Shown here: positions 8,180-16,848 of the stretch, one piece after another
Position numbering within the stretch: position 1 is the stretch's first letter
Layout: every line of letters starts with the position of its first letter
From: Kordia sp.
Lineage (GTDB): Bacteria; Bacteroidota; Bacteroidia; Flavobacteriales; Flavobacteriaceae
Length of the DNA stretch: 64,000 nucleotides
Direction of reading: 5' to 3'
Assembly: GCF_022447245.1 (NCBI RefSeq)
Contig: NZ_JAKVBC010000001.1
Location: forward strand, 1 to 64,000
The notes under the pieces: model-generated
What the model saw: only the letters and a program-made list of their open reading frames with translations
Database searches by the model: none
What the model was told of the DNA's origin: nothing
Program-made: the position numbers and the translations under genes

Positions 8180-9307
8180 TTATTTTTTCACGGCTGAACA
8201 TCCAGCCATTGTTGTAATTTTTATAACTTCCGTAGCAGGTAAACTTTCATTACGGTTTACCACTTCTTGCACTACATTTTGTGTCAACTTTTCAAAAGCT
8301 GCTTCAATTAATGTAGCAGTTTGCATTGCTGCTGGTCTTCCAACATCTCCTGCTTCACGAATGCTTTGTACCAATGGAATTTCTCCTAAGAATGGCACCT
8401 CAATATCTTCTGCTAGGTTTTTAGCACCTTCTTTTCCGAAGATGTAATATTTATTATTAGGCAATTCTTCAGGAGTAAAATACGCCATATTTTCTATAAT
8501 TCCCAATACAGGAACGTTAATACTTTCTTGTTGAAACATTGCAACTCCTTTTTTAGCATCTGCCAATGCTACATTTTGCGGTGTACTTACTACAACTGCA
8601 CCAGTTATTGGTAGTGATTGCATAATGCTTAAGTGAATGTCTCCTGTTCCTGGAGGTAAGTCTAACAATAAAAAGTCCAATTCATCCCAAGCAGCATCAA
8701 AGATCATTTGGTTTAAGGCTTTGCTTGCCATTGGTCCACGCCAAACTACTGCTTGATTTGGTTTTGTAAAGAATCCGATGGAAAGAATTTTAACTCCGTA
8801 ACTTTCAACAGGTTTCATTTTAGAAGCACCATCTATACGAACCGCCAAAGGTTTTTCTCCTTCTACATCAAACATGATTGGCATCGATGGTCCGTAAATA
8901 TCAGCATCTAATACACCAACTTTAAAGCCCATTCCCGCCAAGGTCACCGCTAAGTTTGCAGTTACGGTAGATTTACCAACACCACCTTTTCCAGAAGCAA
9001 CTGCAATAATATTTTTGATGTTTGGTAATTGTTTCCCTTTAATTTCTGGTTTTTCTGGTCGTTCTACCTTGATATTCACTTTCACCTTTGCCTCCGCATA
9101 TACTTTTTCACGCATTACAGACGTAATATCTGCTTGCACTTTTTTCTTAGCTTGTAAGGCAGGATTCGTTATGACAATATCTACTACAATTTCATCTGCA
9201 AATGTCATAATATTTCGTACAGCTCCACTAGCAATCATATTAGCACCTTCACCAGGAACGGTAATGGTACTTAATGCTGCTTCTATATCTTTCTTTTGTA
9301 TTTTCAC
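8180..9307 (-). CDS. Mrp/NBP35-family Fe-S carrier P-loop ATPase
   Basis: 375 residues. An N-terminal MIP18/DUF59 domain (about 1-80) is followed by the Mrp ATPase with deviant Walker A GKGGVGKST (107-115), the PPGTGD switch region and a C-terminal half. The extreme C-terminus has a single cysteine in MAGCSAVKK. These proteins bind and transfer Fe-S clusters. It is first gene of the minus-strand run Mrp - NifU - reductase - ferredoxin, with a good -7 box about 45 bp upstream. Length and domains are normal. Confidence 0.88.
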   Translation of the reverse strand: MKIQKKDIEAALSTITVPGEGANMIASGAVRNIMTFADEIVVDIVITNPALQAKKKVQADITSVMREKVYAEAKVKVNIKVERPEKPEIKGKQLPNIKNIIAVASGKGGVGKSTVTANLAVTLAGMGFKVGVLDADIYGPSMPIMFDVEGEKPLAVRIDGASKMKPVESYGVKILSIGFFTKPNQAVVWRGPMASKALNQMIFDAAWDELDFLLLDLPPGTGDIHLSIMQSLPITGAVVVSTPQNVALADAKKGVAMFQQESINVPVLGIIENMAYFTPEELPNNKYYIFGKEGAKNLAEDIEVPFLGEIPLVQSIREAGDVGRPAAMQTATLIEAAFEKLTQNVVQEVVNRNESLPATEVIKITTMAGCSAVKK

Positions 9308-9350
9308 GAAGTCTTATTTTTTATCAATAATGTAAATTGATTATAAATTG

Positions 9351-9358
9351 CAAAGATA
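9351..9358 (-). promoter_or_regulatory. -7 promoter box (TATCTTTG) of the Mrp-NifU operon
   Basis: The minus strand carries TATCTTTG, 43 bp before the Mrp ATG, matching TAnnTTTG. Confidence 0.5.
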
Positions 9359-9470
9359 CTATGAAAAGTTCGGTTTATGAAGTTCCTAAATCAAAATCGT
9401 CTATACTGTCATTTGACAAGCTTATACTTACCAAATAATTTATTATTATTGCGAATATTAAAATCATTTA

Positions 9471-11173
9471 ATGCAAATAAAGATTGTTACCACGCTCTTT
9501 TTTTAACTTTTTCTTTTCTTTTCTTTTTCTCAAAATAAAACAAACGATTATTCGTCAATTCAAACAGATTCACTGTCTACAAAATCAATTAAGGTACTTC
9601 AAGAATTAACTCTAAATCACTTAAAAAGTGATTTGGACAAAGCACGAGTATATACCATTGCATACCTTAAAAAAGTAATAGAAGAAGATGCTAACAAGTA
9701 TTTAAATCACGCTTACTACACGCGTTATTTGGTAGAAGAAAAATCGGGAAACTATGCGTTAGCGCATACAAACATTAAAAAAACCATTTCGTATTATCGA
9801 AATAACAAACCTCAAACTATTATAAAACATTTAATGATGAAAGGAAATCTTGAATCTTTACTTGTTTTAAATGAAGAAGCTATTAATACTTTTTCTCAAG
9901 CATTAGATATTTAGTTATGAGATCAAAGACACAAACTCTCAGGCTTTTATTAAGGATAATATTGCTATCATTAAGTTAGATATTGGTAATTACTTTAAGA
10001 TAGAAGATATTGAGAAGATTTTTAAAAAGAATTAAGTGTATTATGTAAAGGAATATACGGAAACAAAAAAAGAACTTTATTTGATGGCGTCTGTTAAGTC
10101 TCTTTAGTATTTGGGGCTCATAAGTATTTATAAATACAATTATATAAATGCAGTAAAGATATACGAACAAGCTTTAGATATTTGTGAAAAGTACGGTTAC
10201 ACAAAAAGAAAAGTAGTTTTACTCTGCGGATTGGCAAATGCATACACACGATCTAATAGAAATTTTGAAGAAAATGAACTCGCATTAGATTATTTAATGC
10301 AGGCTGAAAAAGTTGCGTATTCCAATCATCAAAAAGAATACATTCCTCTTATCTTATTATTGAAAGGGAGAGCTTTGTATCATCAGGAAAAGTATCAAGA
10401 AGCAATTGATGTATTAGTTGCTATTGAAAAAAATCCGCTCCCAAATGCCAAAGATTTTGAGACACAATAGTTTTTATCAATTTTAACTAATTGTTATTTA
10501 AAATTAGACGATCCTAAAAATGCTAAATCTAGACTTGATCAGTTTACTGAAACGAATAAGAAAAATGAATATCAAAAAGTAAAATTAGCCAATAGAGTAT
10601 TTCAAAAAATTGATCTTCAAGAGGCTACTCAAAAAATTGAAAACCTAGAAAAAAAGTTAGTTGAACGAGATCAAAAAACGTTGTTTCTTGCTTCTCTCAT
10701 TTTTATATTACCAGGGATTGTGTCCCTTATTATTTTCTTCTTCAGAAAAGACAACGCATTTATAGAAATCGTTTTCAAATGTTGGTTGAAAACCTAGAGT
10801 CTAAAACTAAACTTGAAACAACCGAAACTACAAGTCATATTATCTCATACAAAAAAGTACAAGAGATATTAGATAAGCTTATTGCTTTTGAGAACAAAAA
10901 ATTATTTAGGAATAATAAATATACTCTTGGTAGTGTTGCTAAAAAGCTGAACACAAATTCAAGTTATTTATCTAAAATTATTAATGCTCATAAAGAGAAA
11001 ACATTTACTGAATATATTACAGAATTAATAATATTGTAGAGCGCTTACAAAAAGATGCTAAATTACGTTATTTCACCATGCAATCTATTGCTGAAGAAGC
11101 TGGTTTTAGAAAAGCGCAGTCATTTTCTAAGCATTTAAAAACCACACTGGAATTTACCCTTCATTCCTCATAA
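9471..11173 (+). pseudogene. multiply broken TPR-AraC transcriptional regulator
   Basis: From ATG at 9471 a signal-peptide-like start, TPR-type helices, one membrane segment (about 10680-10740) and an AraC helix-turn-helix can be followed across several frames. This layout is that of flavobacterial AraC proteins with N-terminal TPRs. Lesions seen: TAA at 9504-9506; TAG at 9912-9914 together with one extra T (ATTTAGTTAT); TAA at 10033-10035; TAG at 10105-10107; TAG at 10468-10470; loss of one A near 10750 in an AGAAAAGACAA tract; and a frame change near 11025-11035 inside the DNA-binding domain. The protein cannot be made whole. It lies directly upstream of two broken peptide precursor genes and may have regulated them. 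Confidence 0.8.
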
Positions 11174-11280
11174 AAAGAATTGATAATCAACAAAATAAAC
11201 ACTCTTAAAGACACTTTATTTTCATAAAATTAAAGTCCTACTTTTTTCTTTTTTATGAAAAGTAATCTATGTTAGCGTTT

Positions 11281-11292
11281 TAACATTAAAAC
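11281..11292 (+). promoter_or_regulatory. TAACATTAAAAC element, 21 bp before a peptide precursor start
   Basis: The 12-mer TAACATTAAAAC starts exactly 21 bp before the ATG at 11302. The identical 12-mer starts exactly 21 bp before the intact precursor ATG at 60602. It may mark the transcript start or a translation-initiation region shared by this peptide family. Confidence 0.45.
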
Positions 11293-11301
11293 AATTCACA
11301 A

Positions 11302-11502
11302 ATGAGAAAAATGAAAAGATTAAGTTTAGGAAAAGTGAAGGAAGTAACATTTAGTAATTCAAAACAAATTTATGGAGGCTAACAAGGAGTAACTTACTTA
11401 TGTTCCTCGTATACGACACTTGTTAAAACTACATTGCAAAATCAATCGCATAACAGTAACAGTACAGATGATTTATCAGCCGATACTGATTGTATTGTTT
11501 AA
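11302..11502 (+). pseudogene. broken GG-leader peptide precursor (stop right after GG)
   Basis: The 66-codon frame begins with a charged leader and reaches IYGG at codons 23-26, where the next codon is TAA (11380-11382). Beyond it the frame stays open for 39 codons to TAA at 11500-11502, giving a Ser/Thr-rich core with two cysteines (C34, C64). Leader plus GG site is the pattern of Bacteroidetes natural-product (lanthipeptide-like) precursors. With the stop, only the leader would be made. No modification or export gene is nearby. A second broken precursor lies convergently downstream. Confidence 0.6.
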
Positions 11503-11521
11503 AATAGCTTTAAGTTGTATG

Positions 11522-11549
11522 AAAGCCCGCTTTTTTGCAGGCTTTTTTT
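11522..11549 (+). terminator. hairpin terminator between two broken precursors
   Basis: AAAGCCCGC and GCAGGCTTT arms around a T-rich loop are followed by a T-run. It lies just after the plus-strand precursor pseudogene, immediately before the end of the opposing one. Confidence 0.6.
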
Positions 11550-11550
11550 G

Positions 11551-11847
11551 TTAATGCATACAATTCGTTCGCAAACCTGTTTGCAAGCCACAAATTGTTG
11601 GTTGTGTTCCACAACAGACAGAGTTATTCGTTGTTTCACAATTAATAGCGTTTGTCCCATATTGACAGGTTTCAGTATTTGGCGGCAAATCGCAATCTCA
11701 AGAATCTCTTTGAAGTGTTTCTGTACATCTTGTATCTTGCGAAGCTTCTAGGGTAACAGAGGTGTTGTTACCTCCTTAAATACTTTTAAAGTTTACTACC
11801 GAAACTTTTTTAAGTGCTAACTTCCTTGTCAATCTCTTTTTCTTCAT
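11551..11847 (-). pseudogene. broken cysteine-rich GG-leader peptide precursor (two stops)
   Basis: From ATG at 11847 a 98-codon frame runs to TAA at 11551-11553. Two in-frame stops interrupt it: TAA at 11776-11778 (codon 24, directly before the GG at 25-26) and TGA at 11698-11700 (codon 50). The lysine-rich leader begins MKKKRLTRKLALKKVS. The reconstructed core has eight cysteines (positions 41, 52, 61, 70, 78, 79, 86 and 96) and many Ser/Thr. The core shows no frameshift, so inactivation looks recent. The family resembles class I lanthipeptide-like precursors of Flavobacteriaceae; chemistry is unknown. Confidence 0.6.
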
Positions 11848-12084
11848 AATTTGATCATTTAAAAATTATTAATTTGATGATCAAAACTATAACCTAGGAT
11901 ACTCTTCAACAACTCATTACACCTGACTTTCATATAATTCAACTTGATTTTTATAAAAATAAACACCAAAAACAGCTACTAAACAAGCAATCTATTCTAT
12001 TCAAAAAAAGAAAAAAGATTCATGCTCTTTAAACGAGAAAAGAGTTCATTAAGAATGATTTTGATTAAAAAAATAAAGAGAGGT

Positions 12085-12417
12085 TTACAACTCTTGAGAA
12101 GGATCCCAAAAGTATTTTTCAAGATTTTGAATTTGATTTTCAACAACTTGTACACCTTCACTTTCTAGGAGTTGCTGCATCAAATTTGTTCCTTGGAAAT
12201 GATGTTTTCCGGTGAGCAAACCTTTTCTATTTACTACACGATGTGCGGCAATATCTTCATATTTACCAGCTCCATTCATTGCCCAACCAACCATACGAGC
12301 ACTTCTTGCAGCGCCTAAATACTTGGCAATGGCTCCATAACTGGTGACTCTTCCGTAAGGAATTAAACGAGCGACTTCGTATACACGTTCAAAGAAATTT
12401 TGATTTTCTGGTTTCAT
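12085..12417 (-). CDS. MGMT-family alkyltransferase-like protein without the reactive cysteine
   Basis: A 110-residue protein of the O6-alkylguanine-DNA alkyltransferase C-terminal family, with the helix-turn-helix region IPYGRVTSYGAIAKYLG and the active-site loop. The loop reads IAAHRVVNRKG instead of PCHRV, so the methyl-accepting cysteine is alanine. Such alkyltransferase-like proteins bind alkylated DNA and flag it for nucleotide excision repair rather than repairing it. It overlaps the upstream LysE-type gene by 4 bp (ATGA) and is the last gene of the trmB - lysE - ATL operon. Confidence 0.85.
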   Translation of the reverse strand: MKPENQNFFERVYEVARLIPYGRVTSYGAIAKYLGAARSARMVGWAMNGAGKYEDIAAHRVVNRKGLLTGKHHFQGTNLMQQLLESEGVQVVENQIQNLEKYFWDPSQEL

Positions 12418-13064
12418 ACGGAAGTGTCTTTATTGTAAAAAATACGAAACAGCGTTACGATGACTAAAATCAACATTAACACGCTTAAAATATGATCTGA
12501 ATACTTAGAAAAGCTTCCCGATTTGGATTGCGATTTGTTAAAGTAAAAAACATACATATACAACATGGCAAAAGTTCCAAATCCTGTTCCAAATACAAAT
12601 ACAATAATATCAGGAATGGTAAACTCCATCAAACCAGAAGTTCTCCACAAAGCATTTAATCCTACAAAATAAGGAATGGGTAATACATTGAGCATCGCCA
12701 AGAAAATTCCTTTAAAGAAACTTCCCTTTTTGCTCACTTTTACCATACGGATTCGTTTTTCTTTTTCTTTTTTCTTTTGAGCAATGATAAAAAAGTAGAT
12801 TCCTAACAGTCCAAAAATCACCAAGGCAGCTTTTTCCAATACTGCTATAATTTGTTGATTATTGTATAAATATTTGGAAATCATCACCGCAATAATTGCC
12901 TGAATCAATACAACAATAGAAGCTCCAATAGAAAAAACAACGCCATTCATTTTCCCTTTTTGCGTACTAATTTTAGCTGCTGTAATATTAATTAAACCTG
13001 GAGGCACTACACCTAAAAGTGCTGCTGAAAAGGTGATAAAAAAGAGAATAATGAGATCCGTCAT
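12414..13064 (-). CDS. LysE-family membrane exporter
   Basis: A 216-residue membrane protein with about six hydrophobic segments and the N-terminal VVPPGLINI signature of LysE/RhtB amino-acid exporters. A basic cytoplasmic loop (about 97-113, KKKEKEKRIRMVKVSKK) separates the two halves. The substrate cannot be read from the sequence. Start and stop codons overlap with trmB upstream (TAATG) and the alkyltransferase-like gene downstream (ATGA), so the three are translationally coupled. Confidence 0.78.
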   Translation of the reverse strand: MTDLIILFFITFSAALLGVVPPGLINITAAKISTQKGKMNGVVFSIGASIVVLIQAIIAVMISKYLYNNQQIIAVLEKAALVIFGLLGIYFFIIAQKKKEKEKRIRMVKVSKKGSFFKGIFLAMLNVLPIPYFVGLNALWRTSGLMEFTIPDIIVFVFGTGFGTFAMLYMYVFYFNKSQSKSGSFSKYSDHILSVLMLILVIVTLFRIFYNKDTSV

Positions 13065-13738
13065 TACTTGATTTTGAAGTGAATATAAGTAATTGCTTTG
13101 TTAACTTCCAAATATTGTGACTCGTAAAATGTTTGTATATCAGTAACTTCTTCAGGACTTCCTTCATTTGTATACACATCATGATTTGCATATAACACCT
13201 CGTGTCCTGCGCCATGTAAAAGTCCTAGAGTATAGCCGTGCATAAATTCGCTATCCGTTTTTAGGTGCACAGTACCTTCTGCATTTAATATGTTTTTATA
13301 ACGTGCCAAAAATGCTTCATTGGTAAGTCTGTGCTTGGTACGCTTGTATTTAATTTGCGGATCGGGAAATGTAATCCAAATTTCAGCTACTTCATTTTCT
13401 GAAAACATTCCTTCTATCAATTCTATTTGCGATCGGATAAAAGCTACATTTGGCAGTTCTTCTTCAATAGCGGTCTTAGCTCCTCGCCAAAATCGCGCAC
13501 CTTTAATATCAATTCCAATAAAATTTTTGTTTGGAAATTTTTTAGCCAAAGCCACAGTATATTCACCTTTTCCACAACCTAATTCCAATACAATTGGCGC
13601 ATCATTCTTAAAGAAATCACTGTTCCATTTTCCTTTGTATGGAAACTTTTCTGCTACAATTTCCTCACGTGTTGGTTGTATTACATTTGAAAATGTATCG
13701 TTTTCTCTAAAGCGTTTTAGTTTGTTTTTACTTCCCAC
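13064..13738 (-). CDS. trmB: tRNA (guanine-N7-)-methyltransferase TrmB
   Basis: A 224-residue SAM-dependent methyltransferase that makes m7G46 in tRNA. Visible motifs: SAM site VLELGCGKGEYTV, the NFIGIDIKGARFWRG segment, and WITFPDPQIKYKRTKHRL, the TrmB substrate-binding signature. Length and motifs are normal. First gene of a three-gene operon with a LysE exporter and an alkyltransferase-like protein. It diverges from the glycosyltransferase gene at 13810. Confidence 0.93.
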   Translation of the reverse strand: MGSKNKLKRFRENDTFSNVIQPTREEIVAEKFPYKGKWNSDFFKNDAPIVLELGCGKGEYTVALAKKFPNKNFIGIDIKGARFWRGAKTAIEEELPNVAFIRSQIELIEGMFSENEVAEIWITFPDPQIKYKRTKHRLTNEAFLARYKNILNAEGTVHLKTDSEFMHGYTLGLLHGAGHEVLYANHDVYTNEGSPEEVTDIQTFYESQYLEVNKAITYIHFKIK

Positions 13739-13775
13739 AATAGTTTCTTAATATTTTGACAAAACTAAGGAAATC

Positions 13776-13804
13776 TTGCAGACCTTTTTATATTCTTATC
13801 TTTG
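13776..13804 (+). promoter_or_regulatory. full promoter TTG-N18-TATCTTTG, predicted leaderless transcript
   Basis: TTG at 13776-13778 and TATCTTTG at 13797-13804 are separated by 18 bp, matching the Flavobacterium consensus. The ATG of the next gene is at 13810, only 6 bp after the -7 box, so the transcript should start at or next to the start codon. Confidence 0.6.
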
Positions 13805-13809
13805 ATTTT

Positions 13810-14871
13810 ATGAAGAATTCAAAAACTGTGCTGGTTGCTCCACTAAATTGGGGCTTAGGTCACGCCACAAGATGCATCCCGATTATACGAGGTTTGCTTG
13901 CTGAAAATTTCACGCCTGTCATTGGTTCAGATGGAGTTGCGCTTCAATTGTTAAAAAAAGAGTTTCCCGATTTAGAGACTATTACACTACCTGATTATCA
14001 AATTGAATACGCAAAAAAAGGAAAGAATTTTAAGTTGAAAATGCTGAAAGATTCTCCTAAAATGCTAAAAGCTATTGCTGAAGAAAAGAAGATTATCAAG
14101 AAGCTGGTCAAGCAACGTGATTTTTGTGGAATTATTTCTGACAATCGCTTAGGTGTTTACAGTAAAAAAGTACCTTCTGTTTTTATAACGCATCAATTGA
14201 ATGTATTAAGTGGTGCTACGACTTGGTTCAGCAGTAAAATTCATCAAGCTATTATAAAAAAGTTCGACGAATGCTGGGTTCCTGATGTTGCTGGAAAACC
14301 AAATCTTTCTGGGAAATTAGGCCATTTAAAGAATAGCTCGCTTCCTATAAAATATATTGGTCCACTGAGTCGATTACAAGCGAAAGAAATGCCTCTTGTA
14401 TATGATTTAATGGTGATTCTTTCTGGTCCTGAACCACAACGTACGATACTAGAAGAAAAATTATTTGAAGAAGTAAAACACTTCAATGGAAAAGTATTAT
14501 TTGTTCGTGGAAAAATTGAACCAAAACAAGAACATTTTCAGTTTTTGAATTGTGAAGTGTATAATTTTATGCAAAGCGATGAACTTGAAAAAGCATTCAA
14601 CGAAAGTGCTTTTGTATTATCGCGTTCAGGCTATACCACTGTGATGGATTTAGCAAAATTGAATAAGAAAGCCTTTTTTATTCCAACACCTGGACAATTT
14701 GAACAAGAGTATTTAGCCAAACGTTTACAAAAACACAAACTTGTACCTACAGCTAACCAAGATGATTTTTCGATTCATCAATTAGCTCGTGTGGAAGATT
14801 TTGAAGGATTAAGTCAGTTTAATTATGACGAGGATTATAAAGCGCTATTCCACCTTTTCCAAGGTAAATGA
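13810..14871 (+). CDS. glycosyltransferase, MurG/UGT-like (GT-B fold)
   Basis: 353 residues. The N-terminus (VLVAPLNWGLGHATRCIPI) has the GLGHATR signature of MurG-like and DUF354/GT28-related glycosyltransferases. The C-terminal half holds the donor-site region (SRSGYTTVMDLAKLNKKAFFIPTPGQFEQE). Acceptor and donor are unknown; cell-envelope or lipid glycosylation is likely. The ATG at 13810 was preferred to 13756 because the family start fits and the promoter lies between the two. Its 3' end overlaps the convergent histidine kinase gene by 27 bp. Confidence 0.8.
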   Translation: MKNSKTVLVAPLNWGLGHATRCIPIIRGLLAENFTPVIGSDGVALQLLKKEFPDLETITLPDYQIEYAKKGKNFKLKMLKDSPKMLKAIAEEKKIIKKLVKQRDFCGIISDNRLGVYSKKVPSVFITHQLNVLSGATTWFSSKIHQAIIKKFDECWVPDVAGKPNLSGKLGHLKNSSLPIKYIGPLSRLQAKEMPLVYDLMVILSGPEPQRTILEEKLFEEVKHFNGKVLFVRGKIEPKQEHFQFLNCEVYNFMQSDELEKAFNESAFVLSRSGYTTVMDLAKLNKKAFFIPTPGQFEQEYLAKRLQKHKLVPTANQDDFSIHQLARVEDFEGLSQFNYDEDYKALFHLFQGK

Positions 14872-15891
14872 AAACTCTGATCCGACATCGTATTCACTTT
14901 CAACATATATTTTTTCGTTATGTGCTTCAATGATATGTTTTACGATAGAAAGTCCTAAACCAGAACCACCTTCTTTTCGAGCTCTACTTTTATCTACGCG
15001 ATAAAAACGTTCAAACAATCTTGGAATGTTTTCTTTTTCAATTCCCTCTCCATTATCTGTAACACGAACAATTACTTTATTTCGAATTAGGTTTTCGATA
15101 CTAATTTCAGTGGTTCCTTTTTCGCGACCGTATTTGATGGAATTTACAATTAAATTTGTCAATACTTGTTGAATGCGTTCTTTATCAGCAGACACTATAA
15201 TTGGTTTCGTATAATTCATATCAAATGCCAAAGAAATCTCTTTCTTTGTCGCTTTCATTTCTAGCAAATCGAGTACATTTTGTACTAGTTCAACAATATC
15301 AAATTCCTCTACATCCAGATTTAAATCACCTGTTTCCAGTTTGGTAATCATATCCAAATCTTTTACAATATAGATCAATCTTTCAACACCTTTTTCTGCG
15401 CGATTCAAGTATTTTTTACGAATTGCTTTGTCTTCCATGGCACCATCTAACAAGGTCAAAATATAGCCTTGCACCGTAAACAATGGCGTTTTTAATTCGT
15501 GTGAAACGTTTCCAATAAACTCTTTTCGGTAATTTTCTCGAACTTTTAAAGTTTCAATTTCTAATTTTTTATTGGTAGCAAATTTTTCAATTTCTTTGGT
15601 CAAAGTTGCCATGTCTGTTGTAATTGGATAGTTATGAAAGTCACTCACATCCAACAAGGTTACATCATCATATATTTTTTTGACCCTTTTGTAGATAAAT
15701 CGTTCTACTCGAAACTGAATAATAAAAAAACAAAATGCAAAACTTGTGGCAAAAAATAGCATTGGAACTACTATATAATTCTGAATCTCAAAAAAAAATA
15801 GTAAGGCAACTAAGATAGACGTTGTAAACAATGTAATATACAACGACGAACGCAATGCAAAACGATATGATTTCTTAAGCTTTCTAGTCAT
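14845..15891 (-). CDS. PhoR-like membrane sensor histidine kinase
   Basis: A 348-residue kinase with two membrane segments near residues 15-34 and 40-59 and no sizeable periplasmic domain, then a HisKA domain with phosphoacceptor H131 (NVSHELKTPL) and a HATPase_c domain with N (NLIVNSIKYG), G1 (DNGEGI) and G2 (GSGLGLSIVK) boxes. It follows an OmpR-family response regulator on the same strand by about 50 bp, forming the PhoB/PhoR-type pair common in Flavobacteriaceae. A phosphate role is inferred from similarity only. Confidence 0.87.
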   Translation of the reverse strand: MTRKLKKSYRFALRSSLYITLFTTSILVALLFFFEIQNYIVVPMLFFATSFAFCFFIIQFRVERFIYKRVKKIYDDVTLLDVSDFHNYPITTDMATLTKEIEKFATNKKLEIETLKVRENYRKEFIGNVSHELKTPLFTVQGYILTLLDGAMEDKAIRKKYLNRAEKGVERLIYIVKDLDMITKLETGDLNLDVEEFDIVELVQNVLDLLEMKATKKEISLAFDMNYTKPIIVSADKERIQQVLTNLIVNSIKYGREKGTTEISIENLIRNKVIVRVTDNGEGIEKENIPRLFERFYRVDKSRARKEGGSGLGLSIVKHIIEAHNEKIYVESEYDVGSEFSFTLEKVE

Positions 15892-15942
15892 TTTCTTCCT
15901 CTACTTTTGAGATACAATCATTTCTTATTTATACTATTCAAT

Positions 15943-16626
15943 TTAATGTACATATTTGTACCCAACACCTTTTACAGTTTTGAAGTGGTTTTCGCCAATT
16001 TTTTCTCTCAGTTTACGAATATGTACATCAATGGTTCGTCCACCAACAATTACTTCATTTCCCCAAACTTTATCTAAAATTTCTTCTCTTTTAAACACTT
16101 TTCCAGGACGCGAAGCTAACAATGATAATAATTCAAACTCTTTTCTTGGCAAGATGATTTCTTCACCATCTTTTTCAATCTTGTATTCTTCTCTATTAAT
16201 TACAATGTTTCCAACCGTAACAATTTGCGGATTTTCATCATCATCTTTTAATCGACGAAGCAATGCTTTTACCTTACTTACCAACACCTTTGGCTTAATT
16301 GGCTTTGTAATAAAATCATCTGCTCCAGCATCAAAACCAGCTACTTGCGAATAATCTTCTCCTCTTGCCGTTAAAAATGTAATAATGGTATGGGCCAAAC
16401 TGCTATCTTTTCTAATATTTTCACAAGCTTCAATACCATCCATATCGGGCATCATGACATCCATAATGATTAAATGTGGTTTTACTTTTTTTGCTTTTGC
16501 AATCGCATCAACTCCATTAGAAGCTGTTGTTAATTGATAGCCTACAGAAGATAAATTATATCCTACAATTTCTAAGATATCTGGCTCATCATCGACAAGC
16601 AATATTTTAATATCCTTTTTTTTCAT
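15943..16626 (-). CDS. PhoB/OmpR-family response regulator
   Basis: 227 residues: receiver domain with acidic pocket D12-D13, phosphoacceptor D56 (LIIMDVMMP) and K about 108 (ITKPIKP), then a winged-helix DNA-binding domain ending in GVGYKYVH. It pairs with the kinase downstream. The TonB receptor gene diverges 222 bp away and could be a target; no direct repeats of a Pho-box kind were verified. Confidence 0.9.
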   Translation of the reverse strand: MKKKDIKILLVDDEPDILEIVGYNLSSVGYQLTTASNGVDAIAKAKKVKPHLIIMDVMMPDMDGIEACENIRKDSSLAHTIITFLTARGEDYSQVAGFDAGADDFITKPIKPKVLVSKVKALLRRLKDDDENPQIVTVGNIVINREEYKIEKDGEEIILPRKEFELLSLLASRPGKVFKREEILDKVWGNEVIVGGRTIDVHIRKLREKIGENHFKTVKGVGYKYVH

Positions 16627-16682
16627 TGCGTACTGTTTTAGTTTAAGTAGTTGATTTTGTTTCTATTATATCTTCTTTAAAT

Positions 16683-16704
16683 CAAAGATAACTCCACAAA
16701 AGTA
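16683..16704 (-). promoter_or_regulatory. two candidate -7 boxes for the response regulator gene
   Basis: On the minus strand TACTTTTG (16697-16704) and TATCTTTG (16683-16690) both match TAnnTTTG, about 60-75 bp before the ATG at 16626. Confidence 0.4.
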
Positions 16705-16848
16705 AATATAAAATTAATTATTGAAACCTGTTAACACTCTTTTAATATCATAACATTAAGCTAACATACATATTACAAAGTTTTAACCTGCAAGTAACAT
16801 CATCTTTACACTTTGCTCATTTCTTTGCGCTGTGAAATAAAAACTTAG

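Noticed and set aside
11698-11700. TGA in the peptide core as selenocysteine or recoded tryptophan
   Set aside because: The same frame also has a TAA, neighbouring genes have ordinary nonsense lesions, and I see no SECIS-like hairpin right after it.
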